Positions 1 to 8,183 of a DNA stretch of 64,000 nt are shown here, in pieces (within the stretch, counting starts at the first letter, position 1; the number at the start of each line of letters is the position of its first letter). The position numbers and the translations under genes are program-made. Below the pieces are notes generated by a model. It saw only the letters and a program-made list of their open reading frames with translations. It was not told the origin of the DNA and searched no databases. Source of the DNA: Iamia sp963728655 (GTDB lineage: Bacteria > Actinomycetota > Acidimicrobiia > Acidimicrobiales > Iamiaceae); the NCBI GenBank assembly GCA_963728655.1, contig CAVSLD010000006.1, positions 744,001-808,000 of the forward strand, in the 5' to 3' direction.

Positions 1-107
1 CCCTTCGCTGCTGGGCGTCGAGCCCGGCGAGCAGTCGGGGGCCGTCCACGGTCGCACCCTACGTGGACCGGTCGCGGGGCGAGCGGGGGCGGGCCTAGGT
101 TGGGTCG

Positions 108-452
108 ATGCCCGTCGAGGTCAGCCGCAACCGGTTCGAGGACCTGGTGGAGGAGGCCCTCGCCGGCCTCCCCGCCGAGATCGAGGCCATGCTCGACAAC
201 GTGGCCGTGATGGTCACCGACGGGCACCCCGGCGACCCCCTCGGGCGCTACGAGGGCGTGCCCCTCACGGCGCGGGGCGACTACGGCCTGATGGAGATGC
301 CCGACCGCATCACCGTCTACCGGGTGCCGCTGTGCGCCCACGCCCGCGACGAGGCCGACCTGGTGCGCGAGGTGCGCATCACCGTCGTCCACGAGCTGGG
401 TCACCACGTCGGCATCGACGACGCCCGGCTCCACGAGCTCGGCTACGGCTGA
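108..452 (+). CDS. Zincin-like metallopeptidase family protein
   Basis: Small 114-residue protein of the minimal zincin family (PF06262 type). The diagnostic motif HELGHHVGID lies near residues 95-104 and gives the HExxHxxGxxD zinc-site pattern, so His95, His99 and Asp104 are the likely metal ligands and Glu96 the general base. There is no signal peptide or membrane segment, so it should be cytosolic. Family members are annotated as metallopeptidases, but substrates are generally unknown. The ATG at 108 follows a TAGGTT box at 96-101 with 6 nt between, which suggests a leaderless transcript. No convincing Shine-Dalgarno sequence is present. Family assignment is firm; proteolytic activity is inferred. 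Confidence 0.85.
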   Translation: MPVEVSRNRFEDLVEEALAGLPAEIEAMLDNVAVMVTDGHPGDPLGRYEGVPLTARGDYGLMEMPDRITVYRVPLCAHARDEADLVREVRITVVHELGHHVGIDDARLHELGYG

Positions 453-522
453 CCGTCCCTCGGGTCCACCGCGCCCGCGGTGGTCCGCACGACGGCAGGC
501 GGCGACGGCGTAGCCTCCCGCC

Positions 523-1146
523 GTGGCCTTCCCCCGCAAGCTGCTGAACGACGGCGAGGACATCGTCCTCGACCTCCGCCCCCACTGGATCGCCCTCGCC
601 AAGCCCTTCCTGTTCGTGGTGGTCGCCCTGGTCGTGGGCGTCGTCGCGGTGATCGTGGGCAACACGCCCTTCGAGGTCTTCGCCCTGATCCTGATCCTGG
701 TCGCGCTCGTCTACTTCACGTCCCACGCCCTGGGGTGGAGCCGCACCATGTTCGTGCTCACCACCGACCGGATCATCTCCCGGCGCGGCGTGCTCACGAA
801 GTCCGGCATCGAGATCCCCCTCGAGCGGATCAACACGGTCTTCTTCAACCAGCGCCTGCTCGAGCGCATGGTGGGGGCGGGCGACCTGGCCCTGGAGTCG
901 GCCAGCGAGCGCGGCACCCAGACGTTCAACAACGTGCGCAAGCCGGACCTGGTCCAGCGCGAGATCTACGTGCAGATGGAGGCCAACGAGAACCGCAAGT
1001 TCGACCGGGCCCGGGGCGAGGGCCCCACCGCCACGGCGGGGCTGTCCGCGGTCGAGCAGGTGGAGCGGCTCCACGACCTGCTGAACAAGGGCGCCATCAC
1101 CCCCGCCCAGTTCGAGTCGGAGAAGGCCCGGATCCTCGGCGGCTGA
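523..1146 (+). CDS. PH domain (YdbS/DUF304-like) membrane protein with SHOCT tail
   Basis: 207 residues. Two adjacent hydrophobic segments (about residues 25-70) are followed by a bacterial PH-like (bPH2) domain containing WSRTMFVLTTDRIISRRGVL and the segment IPLERINTVFFNQ. The last ~32 residues (VEQVERLHDLLNKGAITPAQF) form a SHOCT motif, a short oligomerisation helix pair common at bacterial C termini. It is probably an integral membrane protein with the PH domain in the cytoplasm; specific function is unknown. The GTG start at 523 lies 6 nt after a TAGCCT box (511-516), a leaderless arrangement. It stands alone between the zincin gene and the receptor gene, with no sign of coupling. Confidence 0.85.
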   Translation: MAFPRKLLNDGEDIVLDLRPHWIALAKPFLFVVVALVVGVVAVIVGNTPFEVFALILILVALVYFTSHALGWSRTMFVLTTDRIISRRGVLTKSGIEIPLERINTVFFNQRLLERMVGAGDLALESASERGTQTFNNVRKPDLVQREIYVQMEANENRKFDRARGEGPTATAGLSAVEQVERLHDLLNKGAITPAQFESEKARILGG

Positions 1147-1212
1147 CGGCGCCGGCCGGTGGACCGGCCGCCAGCCGCCCGCTCCGGCGACGACCGGCGC
1201 CACACTGGGCCG

Positions 1213-1902
1213 GTGCCGCCCCGCGTCGTCAGCCTCGTCCCCTCCGTGACCGAGACCCTCGTCGCGTGGGGCCGGGCGCCGGTCGCCTGCACCCGGTTCT
1301 GCGAGCAGCCCGGCATCGAGGCGGTGGGCGGCACCAAGCGGCCCCGGCTGGCGCGCATCGAGCAGCTGGCGCCGGACCTGGTGGTGATGAACGACGAGGA
1401 GAACCGGCGGGAGGACTTCGCCGCCCTGGAGGCGGCCGGCCTGCGGGTCCACGTGGCCTCGCCCCGCCGGGTGGCCGACGTCCCCGGCGTGCTGGTCGAC
1501 CTGGCCCAGGCGGTCGAGGCCCCGGTGCCCGAGCCCTGGGAGCCGCCGGCACCGCCGGCGCGGCCCGAGGGCGTGGCCTTCGTGCCGGTGTGGGCCCGAC
1601 CCTGGATGACGCTCAACCGCGACACCTACGGGTCCTCGGTGCTGGCTGCCGCCGGGTGGGCGGGGGCGTGGGACGACGACGAGGTCCGCTACCCGGAGGT
1701 CACCGAGGACCAGGTGCGGGCCCGTCGCCCGGACGCGGTGCTGGCGCCGACCGAGCCGTGGGCCTTCACCGCCGACGACCTGGACGGCCTGGAGGCCACG
1801 TTCGGGGTGCCGGCCGTCCTCGTCGACGGCCAGGACCTGTTCTGGTGGGGGAGCCGGACCCGCGGGGCGGTGGACCGGCTGCGGGCCGCACTGGCCCACT
1901 GA
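1213..1902 (+). CDS. Cobalamin/siderophore-type helical-backbone binding protein (BtuF-like)
   Basis: About 229 residues of the TroA/BtuF superfamily: the N-terminal VVSLVPSVTETLVAWG, then VGGTKRPRLARIEQLAPDLV and VMNDEENRREDF, typical of the periplasmic-binding fold used for vitamin B12 or metal-chelate capture. No signal peptide or lipobox is visible and no ABC permease or ATPase is adjacent, so transport is unproven. Such solo cytosolic-looking homologues are frequent in Actinobacteria and usually annotated only as cobalamin-binding protein. The GTG at 1213 is preferred because VVSLVPS aligns with family N termini and a CACACT box (1201-1206) sits 6 nt upstream, implying a leaderless start. 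An upstream GTG at 1159 would add a low-complexity tail. Confidence 0.75.
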   Translation: MPPRVVSLVPSVTETLVAWGRAPVACTRFCEQPGIEAVGGTKRPRLARIEQLAPDLVVMNDEENRREDFAALEAAGLRVHVASPRRVADVPGVLVDLAQAVEAPVPEPWEPPAPPARPEGVAFVPVWARPWMTLNRDTYGSSVLAAAGWAGAWDDDEVRYPEVTEDQVRARRPDAVLAPTEPWAFTADDLDGLEATFGVPAVLVDGQDLFWWGSRTRGAVDRLRAALAH

Positions 1903-1905
1903 GGG

Positions 1906-2130
1906 TCAGCGGGGCGGCGGGCCCTGGGGGTAGCTGCGGTCCTCGTAGACGACCGTGCGGCTGCGGCGGTTGTTGGCCTCCAGGAACAGGCCGATGAGCA
2001 GCCCGATGCCACCCGCCACCATGAGGATGACGCCGACGACCTGCAGGTCGACGTCGGCGACGGTGGCGGTGACGGCGAACTTGAGGATCGCGCCCACCGC
2101 GATGAGGAAGATGCTGGCTCCGATGGTCAT
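1906..2130 (-). CDS. DUF6458-type small membrane protein
   Basis: 74 residues with two transmembrane helices: IGASIFLIAVGAILKFAV and, after the short link TATVADVDLQ, VVGVILMVAGGIGLLIGLF. The basic, Tyr/Pro-rich tail (RRSRTVVYEDRSY) should face the cytoplasm. The pattern matches the actinobacterial DUF6458 family, whose function is unknown. It converges with the receptor gene (3 nt between stop codons) and diverges from the hydrolase gene. Function cannot be predicted beyond membrane location. Confidence 0.8.
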   Translation of the reverse strand: MTIGASIFLIAVGAILKFAVTATVADVDLQVVGVILMVAGGIGLLIGLFLEANNRRSRTVVYEDRSYPQGPPPR

Positions 2131-2247
2131 GGGTGCTGCCTCGCGTTGGCTCCGGGTCCGACGGGTCGCTTCCCCCGTCGGTCCCTCGCAACCGTAGTGA
2201 AGGGTGCCGGTGGCCGCCGGGGACCCGCCGGGCGGGGACCGGCCCAG

Positions 2248-2263
2248 TTGACCGACCGGTCAA
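2248..2263. promoter_or_regulatory. Perfect palindrome, candidate TetR-type operator
   Basis: The sequence TTGACCGACCGGTCAA is a perfect 7+2+7 inverted repeat. It ends 11 nt before the ATG of the hydrolase gene and about 120 nt upstream of the divergent DUF6458 gene. Dyads with ACCG/CGGT half-sites are typical of TetR-family regulators of acyl-CoA metabolism, and the downstream genes (hydrolase, CaiB/BaiF CoA-transferase) would fit. No TetR gene lies in the window, so the regulator is unknown. The dyad is seen directly; its role is inferred. Confidence 0.5.
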
Positions 2264-2274
2264 GGGGCGCCACC

Positions 2275-3182
2275 ATGACGCCCATGGCCACGACCCCTCC
2301 CTCCGCCGACGGCATCGAGATCTGGTACACGACCGACGGCGACCCCTCCGACGCCCCGCTGCTCATGGTGATGGGCCTGGGTGCCCAGCACCTGGCGTGG
2401 GACGACGACCTGGTGGCGATGTTCGTCGGTCGGGGCTTCTTCGTCATCCGCTTCGACAACCGCGACGTGGGCCTGTCGACCAAGCCCGACGTCGGTGACC
2501 TCGACGTGGGCGCGGCCATGGTGGCCAGCCTGGGCGGCGCCCCGATCACCCCGCCCTACCTGCTCTCGGACATGGCCGCCGACGCGGTGGCCGTCCTCGA
2601 CGACCTGGGCGTGGCCTCGGCCCACGTGGTCGGCGCCTCCATGGGCGGGATGATCGCCCAGACCATCGCCATCGAGCACCCCGACCGGGTCCGCACCCTG
2701 ACCTCGATCATGTCGACCACCGGCGCCACCGACGTCGGCCAGCCCACGCCCGAGGTCCTGGGCGTGCTCCTGGCCACGCCGCCCACCGACCGGGACGAGG
2801 CCATGGCCCGGGGCGTCCAGGTCAGCGTGGCCATCGGGAGCCCCGGCCTGGTCGACGAGGCCGAGGCGGCCGAGAAGGCGGGCCGGGCGTGGGACCGCTG
2901 CGCCTACCCGCAGGGCACCGGCCACCAGCTGCTGGCCATCGTCGGCTCGCCCGACCGCACCCCTGCGCTGGGCCAGCTGGACGTGCCCACCCTGGTGATC
3001 CACGGCGCGGCCGACCCGCTCGTCACCCCCTCGGGGGGCGAGGCCACCGCGGCGGCCGTCCCCGGCGCCGAGCTCCGCATGATCGAGGGCATGGGCCACG
3101 ACGTGCCCCGACCCACTGGGCCGAGCTGGTCGACGACATCGCCGCCCTCGCCACCGGGGCCGACGTCCCGGCGGCGGGCTGA
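2275..3182 (+). CDS. Alpha/beta hydrolase (one frameshift near 3110)
   Basis: About 300 residues of an alpha/beta-fold hydrolase. The oxyanion segment VMGLGAQHLAW is followed by FVIRFDNRDVGLSTK, the nucleophile elbow GASMGGMIAQ (Ser), the acid-strand segment VPTLVIHGAADPLV (Asp) and the catalytic His in IEGMGHDVP. The last ~24 residues (THWAELVDDIAALA) are in another frame, so one base appears lost near 3109-3111. The intact triad suggests a functional enzyme with a sequencing indel. ATG 2275 or ATG 2284 are both possible starts just after the palindromic operator. A gap of 23 nt to the CaiB gene suggests co-transcription; the substrate is unknown. Confidence 0.85.
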
Positions 3183-3205
3183 CGGCACGGAGGAGCACCG
3201 CACCC

Positions 3206-4352
3206 ATGGGACCCCTCTCCGGCACGCGCATGGTCGAGATCGCGGGCATCGGCCCCGGCCCGTTCTGCGCCATGGTCCTCGCCGACCTCGGCGCCGAGGT
3301 CATCCGCATCGACCGCCCGTCGGGCGGCTTCGGCGGCGGCGACCCGGCCACGCCGCCCGGCCGACCTGCTCAACCGCGGCCGCCGCTCGGTGGCCGTCGA
3401 CCTGAAGTACCCGGAGGGCATCGAGACCGTGCTCGACCTGGTCGCCTCGGCCGACGCGCTGATCGAGGGCTTCCGGCCCGGCGTCATGGAGCGCCTCGGC
3501 CTCGGACCCGACGTGTGCCTGGCCCGCAACCCCCGCCTGGTCTACGGGCGCATGACCGGCTGGGGCCAGGACGGCCCCTACGCCTCCATGGCCGGCCACG
3601 ACATCAACTACATCGCCCTCTCCGGCGTGCTCGCCCACCTGGGGCGCGCGGGCGAGCGGCCCACGCCGCCGATCAACCTGGTCGGCGACTTCGGCGGCGG
3701 CGGCATGCTGCTGGCCCTCGGCATCTGCGCCGCCCTGGTCGAGGCGGGCCGGTCCGGCGAGGGCCAGGTCGTCGACGCGGCCATGATCGACGGGTCGGCC
3801 CTGCTGATGACGATGATGCACTCGTTCCAGGCCATGGGCATCTGGAACGACGAGCGCGGCACCAACATGCTCGACACCGGCGCCCACTTCTACGACACCT
3901 ACGAGTGCGCCGACGGCCGCTACGTGTCGATCGGGTCGATCGAGCCGCAGTTCTACGCCGAGCTGCTGCGCCTCACCGGCCTGGAGGGCGAGGACCTGCC
4001 CTGGCAGCAGGACCGCACCCACTGGCCCGAGCTCAAGGCCCGCCTGGAGGAGGTCTTCCGGGGCAAGACCCGCGACGAGTGGTGCGAGCTGATGGAGGGC
4101 ACCGACGTGTGCTTCGCCCCGGTGCTGACCATGGCCGAGGCGGCCCAGCACCCCCACAACGTGGCCCGGGGCACCTTCACCGAGGTGGCCGGCATCACCC
4201 AGCCCGCGCCTGCCCCCCGCTTCAGCCGCACGCCGGGCGAGATCCGCCGGCCCCCGCCCCACGCCGGCCAGCACAGCGACGAGGTCCTGGCCGAGCTGGG
4301 CTACGACGCGGACCGCATCGCCGCCCTCCGCGAGGCCGGCACCATCGCCTGA
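3206..4352 (+). CDS. CaiB/BaiF family CoA-transferase / alpha-methylacyl-CoA racemase-like (frameshift near 3357)
   Basis: About 381 residues of class III CoA-transferase. The N terminus has MVEIAGIGPGPFCAMVLADL, then FRPGVMERLGLGPD, LVYGRMTGWGQDGPY and AGHDINYIALSGVL, where the Asp of GHDINY is the conserved catalytic aspartate. Overall it most resembles alpha-methylacyl-CoA racemase, which epimerises 2-methyl-branched acyl-CoAs, but the family also moves CoA between acids. One base is gained around 3357-3363 (GGCCGACC), after which the reading frame continues to 4352. It follows the hydrolase closely and probably shares its operator-controlled transcript, which hints at a branched-chain or steroid-type acyl-CoA pathway. 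The true substrate is not visible. Confidence 0.85.
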
Positions 4353-4394
4353 CCCGGGTCGCGCCACGTCGGGGTGGCGGTAGCGTCCACGCCG

Positions 4395-5210
4395 ATGGCG
4401 ACACTGGTCTGCTTCCACGCCCACCCCGACGACGAGGCCATCGGCACCGGCGGCCTCATGGCCCGGGTCGCGGCCGCGGGCCACCGGGTGGTGCTGGTGA
4501 TCGCCACCCGGGGTGAGCGGGGCGAGGTCGTGCCGGGCGTGCTCGACGAGGGCGAGCAGCTCTCCATGCGCCGCACCGCCGAGGTCTACGCCTCGGCCGA
4601 GGCCCTCGGCGTGGCGCGGGTGGAGTTCCTCGGCTACGTGGACTCGGGGATGATGGGCGAGCCGAGCAACGACGAGCCCTGGACCTTCTGGCAGGCCGAC
4701 GTGGAGTCGGCCGCCCGGCGCCTGGCCGCCCTGCTCGAGGAGGAGGGGGCCGACGCCCTCACCGTCTACGACGACCACGGCGGCTACGGCCACCCCGACC
4801 ACATCCAGGTCCACCGCGTGGGCATGCGGGCCGCCGAGCTGGCCGGCACCCCCTGCGTGCTGGAGGGGACCATGAACCGCACGGCCATCAAGCGGATGGC
4901 CGCCGCGGCCCGGGGCGACGGCGGGTTCGACCTCCCCGAGGGCGTGGAGCCCCCCGACCCCGACGAGATGGACCTCGGCGTCGAGGAGACCGAGATCACC
5001 CACGCGGCCGACGTGGCCGCGGTGGCCGGGACCAAGCGCGCTGCGCTCCGGGCCCACCGCAGCCAGGTGGCCGACGACCACTTCTTCCTCGCCCTGCCCG
5101 ACGACGCCTTCTCGCTGGCCTTCGGGACGGAGTGGTTCATCGGCCACGGCCCGGTCGACGACGAGGCCGGCCCCCTGCACGGCATCGTCGAGCCCTTCGC
5201 GCCGGCCTGA
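4395..5210 (+). CDS. PIG-L family zinc deacetylase (MshB/Mca-like)
   Basis: 271 residues. The N-terminal zinc motif HAHPDDEAIGTGG and the later GGYGHPDHIQVH supply the ligands of LmbE/PIG-L N-acetylglucosamine deacetylases, and ATRGERGEVVPG is the conserved GERG segment. Length and motifs resemble MshB and mycothiol S-conjugate amidase (Mca), enzymes of mycothiol synthesis and detoxification in Actinobacteria, but sequence alone does not separate these from other PIG-L enzymes. The protein appears cytosolic. ATG 4395 follows a TAGCGT box at 4381-4386 (8 nt between), consistent with its own near-leaderless promoter. No mycothiol gene is adjacent. Confidence 0.8.
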   Translation: MATLVCFHAHPDDEAIGTGGLMARVAAAGHRVVLVIATRGERGEVVPGVLDEGEQLSMRRTAEVYASAEALGVARVEFLGYVDSGMMGEPSNDEPWTFWQADVESAARRLAALLEEEGADALTVYDDHGGYGHPDHIQVHRVGMRAAELAGTPCVLEGTMNRTAIKRMAAAARGDGGFDLPEGVEPPDPDEMDLGVEETEITHAADVAAVAGTKRAALRAHRSQVADDHFFLALPDDAFSLAFGTEWFIGHGPVDDEAGPLHGIVEPFAPA

Positions 5211-5298
5211 GCCCGGGCCCTCGTCCACCTCGCGTCGACCCGCCCGTCGCCGGGGCGCTACCGTCTCGCCGCCGGGCACGACCTCAGGGGGACCGACG

Positions 5299-6585
5299 GT
5301 GGCAGCAGACGCGGGAGCACGCAGGCGGAGGGCGGGAGGGTTCCTGGCCGTGGTGCTGGCGGTGGGCGCCGTCACCTTCGTGGGGGCGCCCTCGGCCGAC
5401 GCCGCCGGCATCGACGACCTGCGCATCAACCAGGTCCAGGTCGTCGGCAGCCACAACAGCTACCACGAGCAGGCGCCGCAGTCGGAGAGCGACATCCGGG
5501 TGGCCGCCATCGGGCCCGAGGCCAACGACATGCTCCTCTACGACCACGCCCCCCTGCCCGAGCAGTTCCAGGGCCAGAAGGTGCGCCAGATCGAGCTCGA
5601 CGTCTTCCGTGACGACGCCGGCGGCAAGTACGCCGACCCACTGATCCGCGAGTTCGCCGGCGGTGGCCCCTACGACCCGGCCATGGACCAGCCCGGCACC
5701 AAGGTCCTCCACGTCCAGGACGTCGACTACCACAGCACCTGCCTGTCGCTGGTCGCCTGCCTCCAGGCCGTCGAGTCCTGGTCCGATGCCAACCCGACCC
5801 ACATGCCGATCGCCATCCTCCTCGAGCTGAAGGACGACGAGGTCCCCGTCGGCGGGTTCCCGTTCGTGGTCCCCGACCCCTACGACACCGCGGCCATGGA
5901 CCGCCTCGACGACGAGATCCGCTCGGTCGTGGCGCCCGAGGACATGATCACCCCCGACGACGTGCGGGGCGGCGCCGCCACCCTCGAGGACGGGGTGCTG
6001 TCCACCGGCTGGCCCACGCTGGGCGACAGCCGGGGCAAGGTCATGTTCCTCATGGACAACGGCGGCGGGTACCGCACCGACTACCTCGCCGGCCACCCGA
6101 ACCTCGAGGACCGGGTGATGTTCACCAACAGCGAGCCGGGCCAGCCCGACGCCGCCTTCGTGAAGGTCAACGACTCCCGGGGCAACGTCGGCGAGATCCA
6201 GCAGCTGGTGGCCGACGGCTACGTGGTCCGCACCCGGGCCGACGCCGACACCGTCGAGGCCCGGGAGGGCGACACCTCGGCCCGCGACGCGGCCTTCGAG
6301 AGCGGCGCCCAGTGGGTGTCGACCGACTACCCGGTGGCCTCCTACGCCGAGCCCTTCGGCACCGGCTACGTGGTCGAGATCCCCGGCGGCACCGTGGCGC
6401 GCTGCAACCCGATCAACGCGCCCTCCGACTGCGTGGCGGCCGACATCGACACCATCTACACGCCACCGGTCGTCGAGGAGCCGCCGAGCGAGGAGCCCCC
6501 GGCCGAGGAGCCGGTGACCCCGCCGGCCACGGGCCCGGCCGGGCCGGCCCAGCCCATCAGCACCGAGGCCCGCTTCACCGGCTGA
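5299..6585 (+). CDS. Secreted Ca2+-dependent phosphoinositide phospholipase C (PI-PLC-C1 type)
   Basis: 428 residues. A basic N terminus and hydrophobic segment ending near SADAAG form a signal peptide. The mature part begins with QVVGSHNSYHEQAPQS and continues with YDHAPLPEQFQ, VRQIELDVF, LHVQDVDYHSTC and ILLELKDDE, the His and acidic residues characteristic of the PF16670-type Ca2+-dependent phosphoinositide PLC family. A Pro/Glu-rich tail (about residues 393-420) ends without a membrane anchor, so release outside the cell is likely. The GTG start at 5299 has an AGGGGG Shine-Dalgarno at 5286-5291, and a TACCGT box lies at 5259-5264. Physiological substrate (host or environmental inositol lipids) is unknown. 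The neighbours suggest a monocistronic gene. Confidence 0.85.
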   Translation: MAADAGARRRRAGGFLAVVLAVGAVTFVGAPSADAAGIDDLRINQVQVVGSHNSYHEQAPQSESDIRVAAIGPEANDMLLYDHAPLPEQFQGQKVRQIELDVFRDDAGGKYADPLIREFAGGGPYDPAMDQPGTKVLHVQDVDYHSTCLSLVACLQAVESWSDANPTHMPIAILLELKDDEVPVGGFPFVVPDPYDTAAMDRLDDEIRSVVAPEDMITPDDVRGGAATLEDGVLSTGWPTLGDSRGKVMFLMDNGGGYRTDYLAGHPNLEDRVMFTNSEPGQPDAAFVKVNDSRGNVGEIQQLVADGYVVRTRADADTVEAREGDTSARDAAFESGAQWVSTDYPVASYAEPFGTGYVVEIPGGTVARCNPINAPSDCVAADIDTIYTPPVVEEPPSEEPPAEEPVTPPATGPAGPAQPISTEARFTG

Positions 6586-6649
6586 CCCCTCCCCGGCGGC
6601 CCCCGGCTCCCAGCCGACCGCCACATCCGCCTTATCTCAGGTTGCCCCC

Positions 6650-6666
6650 AGCCCTACCAGGGCTTT
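6650..6666 (+). terminator. Short hairpin after the phospholipase gene
   Basis: AGCCCT-ACC-AGGGCT followed by TT forms a 6-bp stem with a 3-nt loop 65 nt after the phospholipase stop. The T tract is very short, so this is a weak intrinsic terminator candidate. Confidence 0.4.
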
Positions 6667-6724
6667 CGCGCCTCCTCCGTACGGTCTCCCCAACGCCACC
6701 GACGTCTGAGGAGACACGAGCGAG

Positions 6725-7996
6725 ATGGACACGTCGACCTGGGCCCCGCACCCCCAGCCCCGCAGCCCGGAGCACCCGCCCACCGCGCCCACCGGGTGGG
6801 CCCCGCCGCCGCCCCCGCCTGCGGGCTACGGCACCGACCCCACCTCCTCGCAGTCGCCGAGCCCCCCCTGGGGGGCCACCGACACCGGGTGGCACCGCAC
6901 CGACCCCGGCGTCCCGCCGGCCGGACCTCCGCCCCCACCCCCGGGAGGCACCCCTCCTCCCCATCGCTCCCGGGGGTGGGGACGGGCTGCCGCCCTCGGG
7001 GCCATCCTGGTCCTGTCGGCCGGCAGCTTCGTGGCCGGGCGTGCGCTCCACGACGACGCCCCCACCGACGCGGTGACCAGCGCGACCGGCGTGGCCACGA
7101 CCCCTGTGCTGCCCGGGACCTCCGGTGACGACGAGCCGGTGGCCGACGTGGCCGCCGCCCTCAGCCCCGCGGTGGTGCAGATCGAGACCGGCAGCGGCCT
7201 CGGCTCGGGCTTCGTCTACGACGCCGACCAGGGGCTGATCATGACCGCGGCCCACGTGGTCGACGGCGCCACCGACGTCACCCTGCGCCTGGCCGACGGC
7301 CGGACCGCCGACGGCACGGTCGTCGGCGCCGACGACGGCTCCGACGTGGCCGTCGTGCGGACCGACGCCGACGGCCTCACCGCCGCCAGCCTCGCCCTCG
7401 ACGACGACCCCGAGGTGGGCCAGCTCGCGGTCGCCATCGGCAGCCCGTTCGGGCTGGACCAGACGGTCACCTCCGGCATCGTCAGCGCCGTCGGCCGCAC
7501 CGTGGAGACGCCCGGCGGCGCGGTGGCCATGGTGCAGACCGATGCCCCCATCAACCCGGGCAACTCCGGTGGCGCCCTGGCCGACCGCCAGGGACGGGTC
7601 ATCGGCGTCAACGACTCCATCGCCAGCGAGTCGGGCGGCAACGTCGGCGTCGGGTTCGCGGTGCCCATCGGCACGGCCAAGCAGATCGCCGACCAGCTGG
7701 TGGCGGGACAGCCCATCGCCAACGGCTACCTGGGCGTGAGCGCCGGTGACGTCACCGACGGCTCCACCGAGGGCGCCCAGGTCGTGCAGGTCGAGCCGGG
7801 CGGCCCCGGCGACGACGCCGGCCTCCGGACCGGCGACGTGATCACCGCCGTCGACGACGGGTCGATCACCGCCTCCGCCGACCTGGTGGCCGCGATCCGC
7901 AGCCACGCCCCCGGCGACGAGGTGCAGCTGACGGTGGTCCGCCAGGGCGACGAGAGCCAGGTCAGCGTGACCCTCGGCGAGGCGCCCACCCGCTGA
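6725..7996 (+). CDS. HtrA/DegP-like membrane-anchored serine protease with PDZ domain
   Basis: 423 residues. A proline-rich cytoplasmic N terminus (about residues 1-75) precedes one transmembrane segment (AAALGAILVLSAGSFVAG). The trypsin-like domain has its triad in MTAAHVVDG (His ~177), DGSDVAVVR (Asp ~207) and NPGNSGGAL (Ser ~281). A C-terminal PDZ domain starts at NGYLGVSAG. This is the S1C protease layout that degrades misfolded exported proteins outside the membrane. A GAGGAG Shine-Dalgarno at 6708-6713 supports ATG 6725, and TACGGT at 6680-6685 is a likely -10 box. A strong hairpin follows the stop codon, so the gene seems to form its own unit. Confidence 0.92.
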   Translation: MDTSTWAPHPQPRSPEHPPTAPTGWAPPPPPPAGYGTDPTSSQSPSPPWGATDTGWHRTDPGVPPAGPPPPPPGGTPPPHRSRGWGRAAALGAILVLSAGSFVAGRALHDDAPTDAVTSATGVATTPVLPGTSGDDEPVADVAAALSPAVVQIETGSGLGSGFVYDADQGLIMTAAHVVDGATDVTLRLADGRTADGTVVGADDGSDVAVVRTDADGLTAASLALDDDPEVGQLAVAIGSPFGLDQTVTSGIVSAVGRTVETPGGAVAMVQTDAPINPGNSGGALADRQGRVIGVNDSIASESGGNVGVGFAVPIGTAKQIADQLVAGQPIANGYLGVSAGDVTDGSTEGAQVVQVEPGGPGDDAGLRTGDVITAVDDGSITASADLVAAIRSHAPGDEVQLTVVRQGDESQVSVTLGEAPTR

Positions 7997-8012
7997 CCCC
8001 GCCCCCAGATCC

Positions 8013-8045
8013 GGCACCGGGCGGCCGACCCCGCCGCCCGGTGCC
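8013..8045 (+). terminator. Strong 13-bp stem-loop after the HtrA gene
   Basis: GGCACCGGGCGGC pairs perfectly with GCCGCCCGGTGCC across a 7-nt loop, 17 nt after the protease stop. No T tract follows, which is common for terminators in very GC-rich Actinobacteria. Confidence 0.6.
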
Positions 8046-8161
8046 GTCCCGACCCGAGCCACCCCGCCGCCACCGTCGTCGGCGGGGTCGCTCGCGCCCG
8101 AGCCGAGGTGCCCGACGGCACGCCCCGACGGTGGAGGTGTGACACGGGTCGGCGGCGAACA

Positions 8162-8177
8162 TGTCACTACCGTGACA
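8162..8177. promoter_or_regulatory. Inverted repeat overlapping the acyltransferase -10 box
   Basis: TGTCAC-TACC-GTGACA is a perfect 6+4+6 dyad. It contains a TACCGT -10-like hexamer (8168-8173) positioned 10 nt before the ATG of the acyltransferase gene. A protein bound here would block RNA polymerase, so it is a plausible repressor site. The regulator is unknown. Confidence 0.4.
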
Positions 8178-8183
8178 TCCGAC

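Noticed and set aside
3300..5456. Very long minus-strand open frame opposite caiB and the PIG-L gene (and similar ones at 20475-23939, 50656-53178 and 61157-62902)
   Set aside because: These are antisense shadows caused by high GC at third codon positions; their His/Gly/Val-rich products match nothing and the plus-strand genes are clear.
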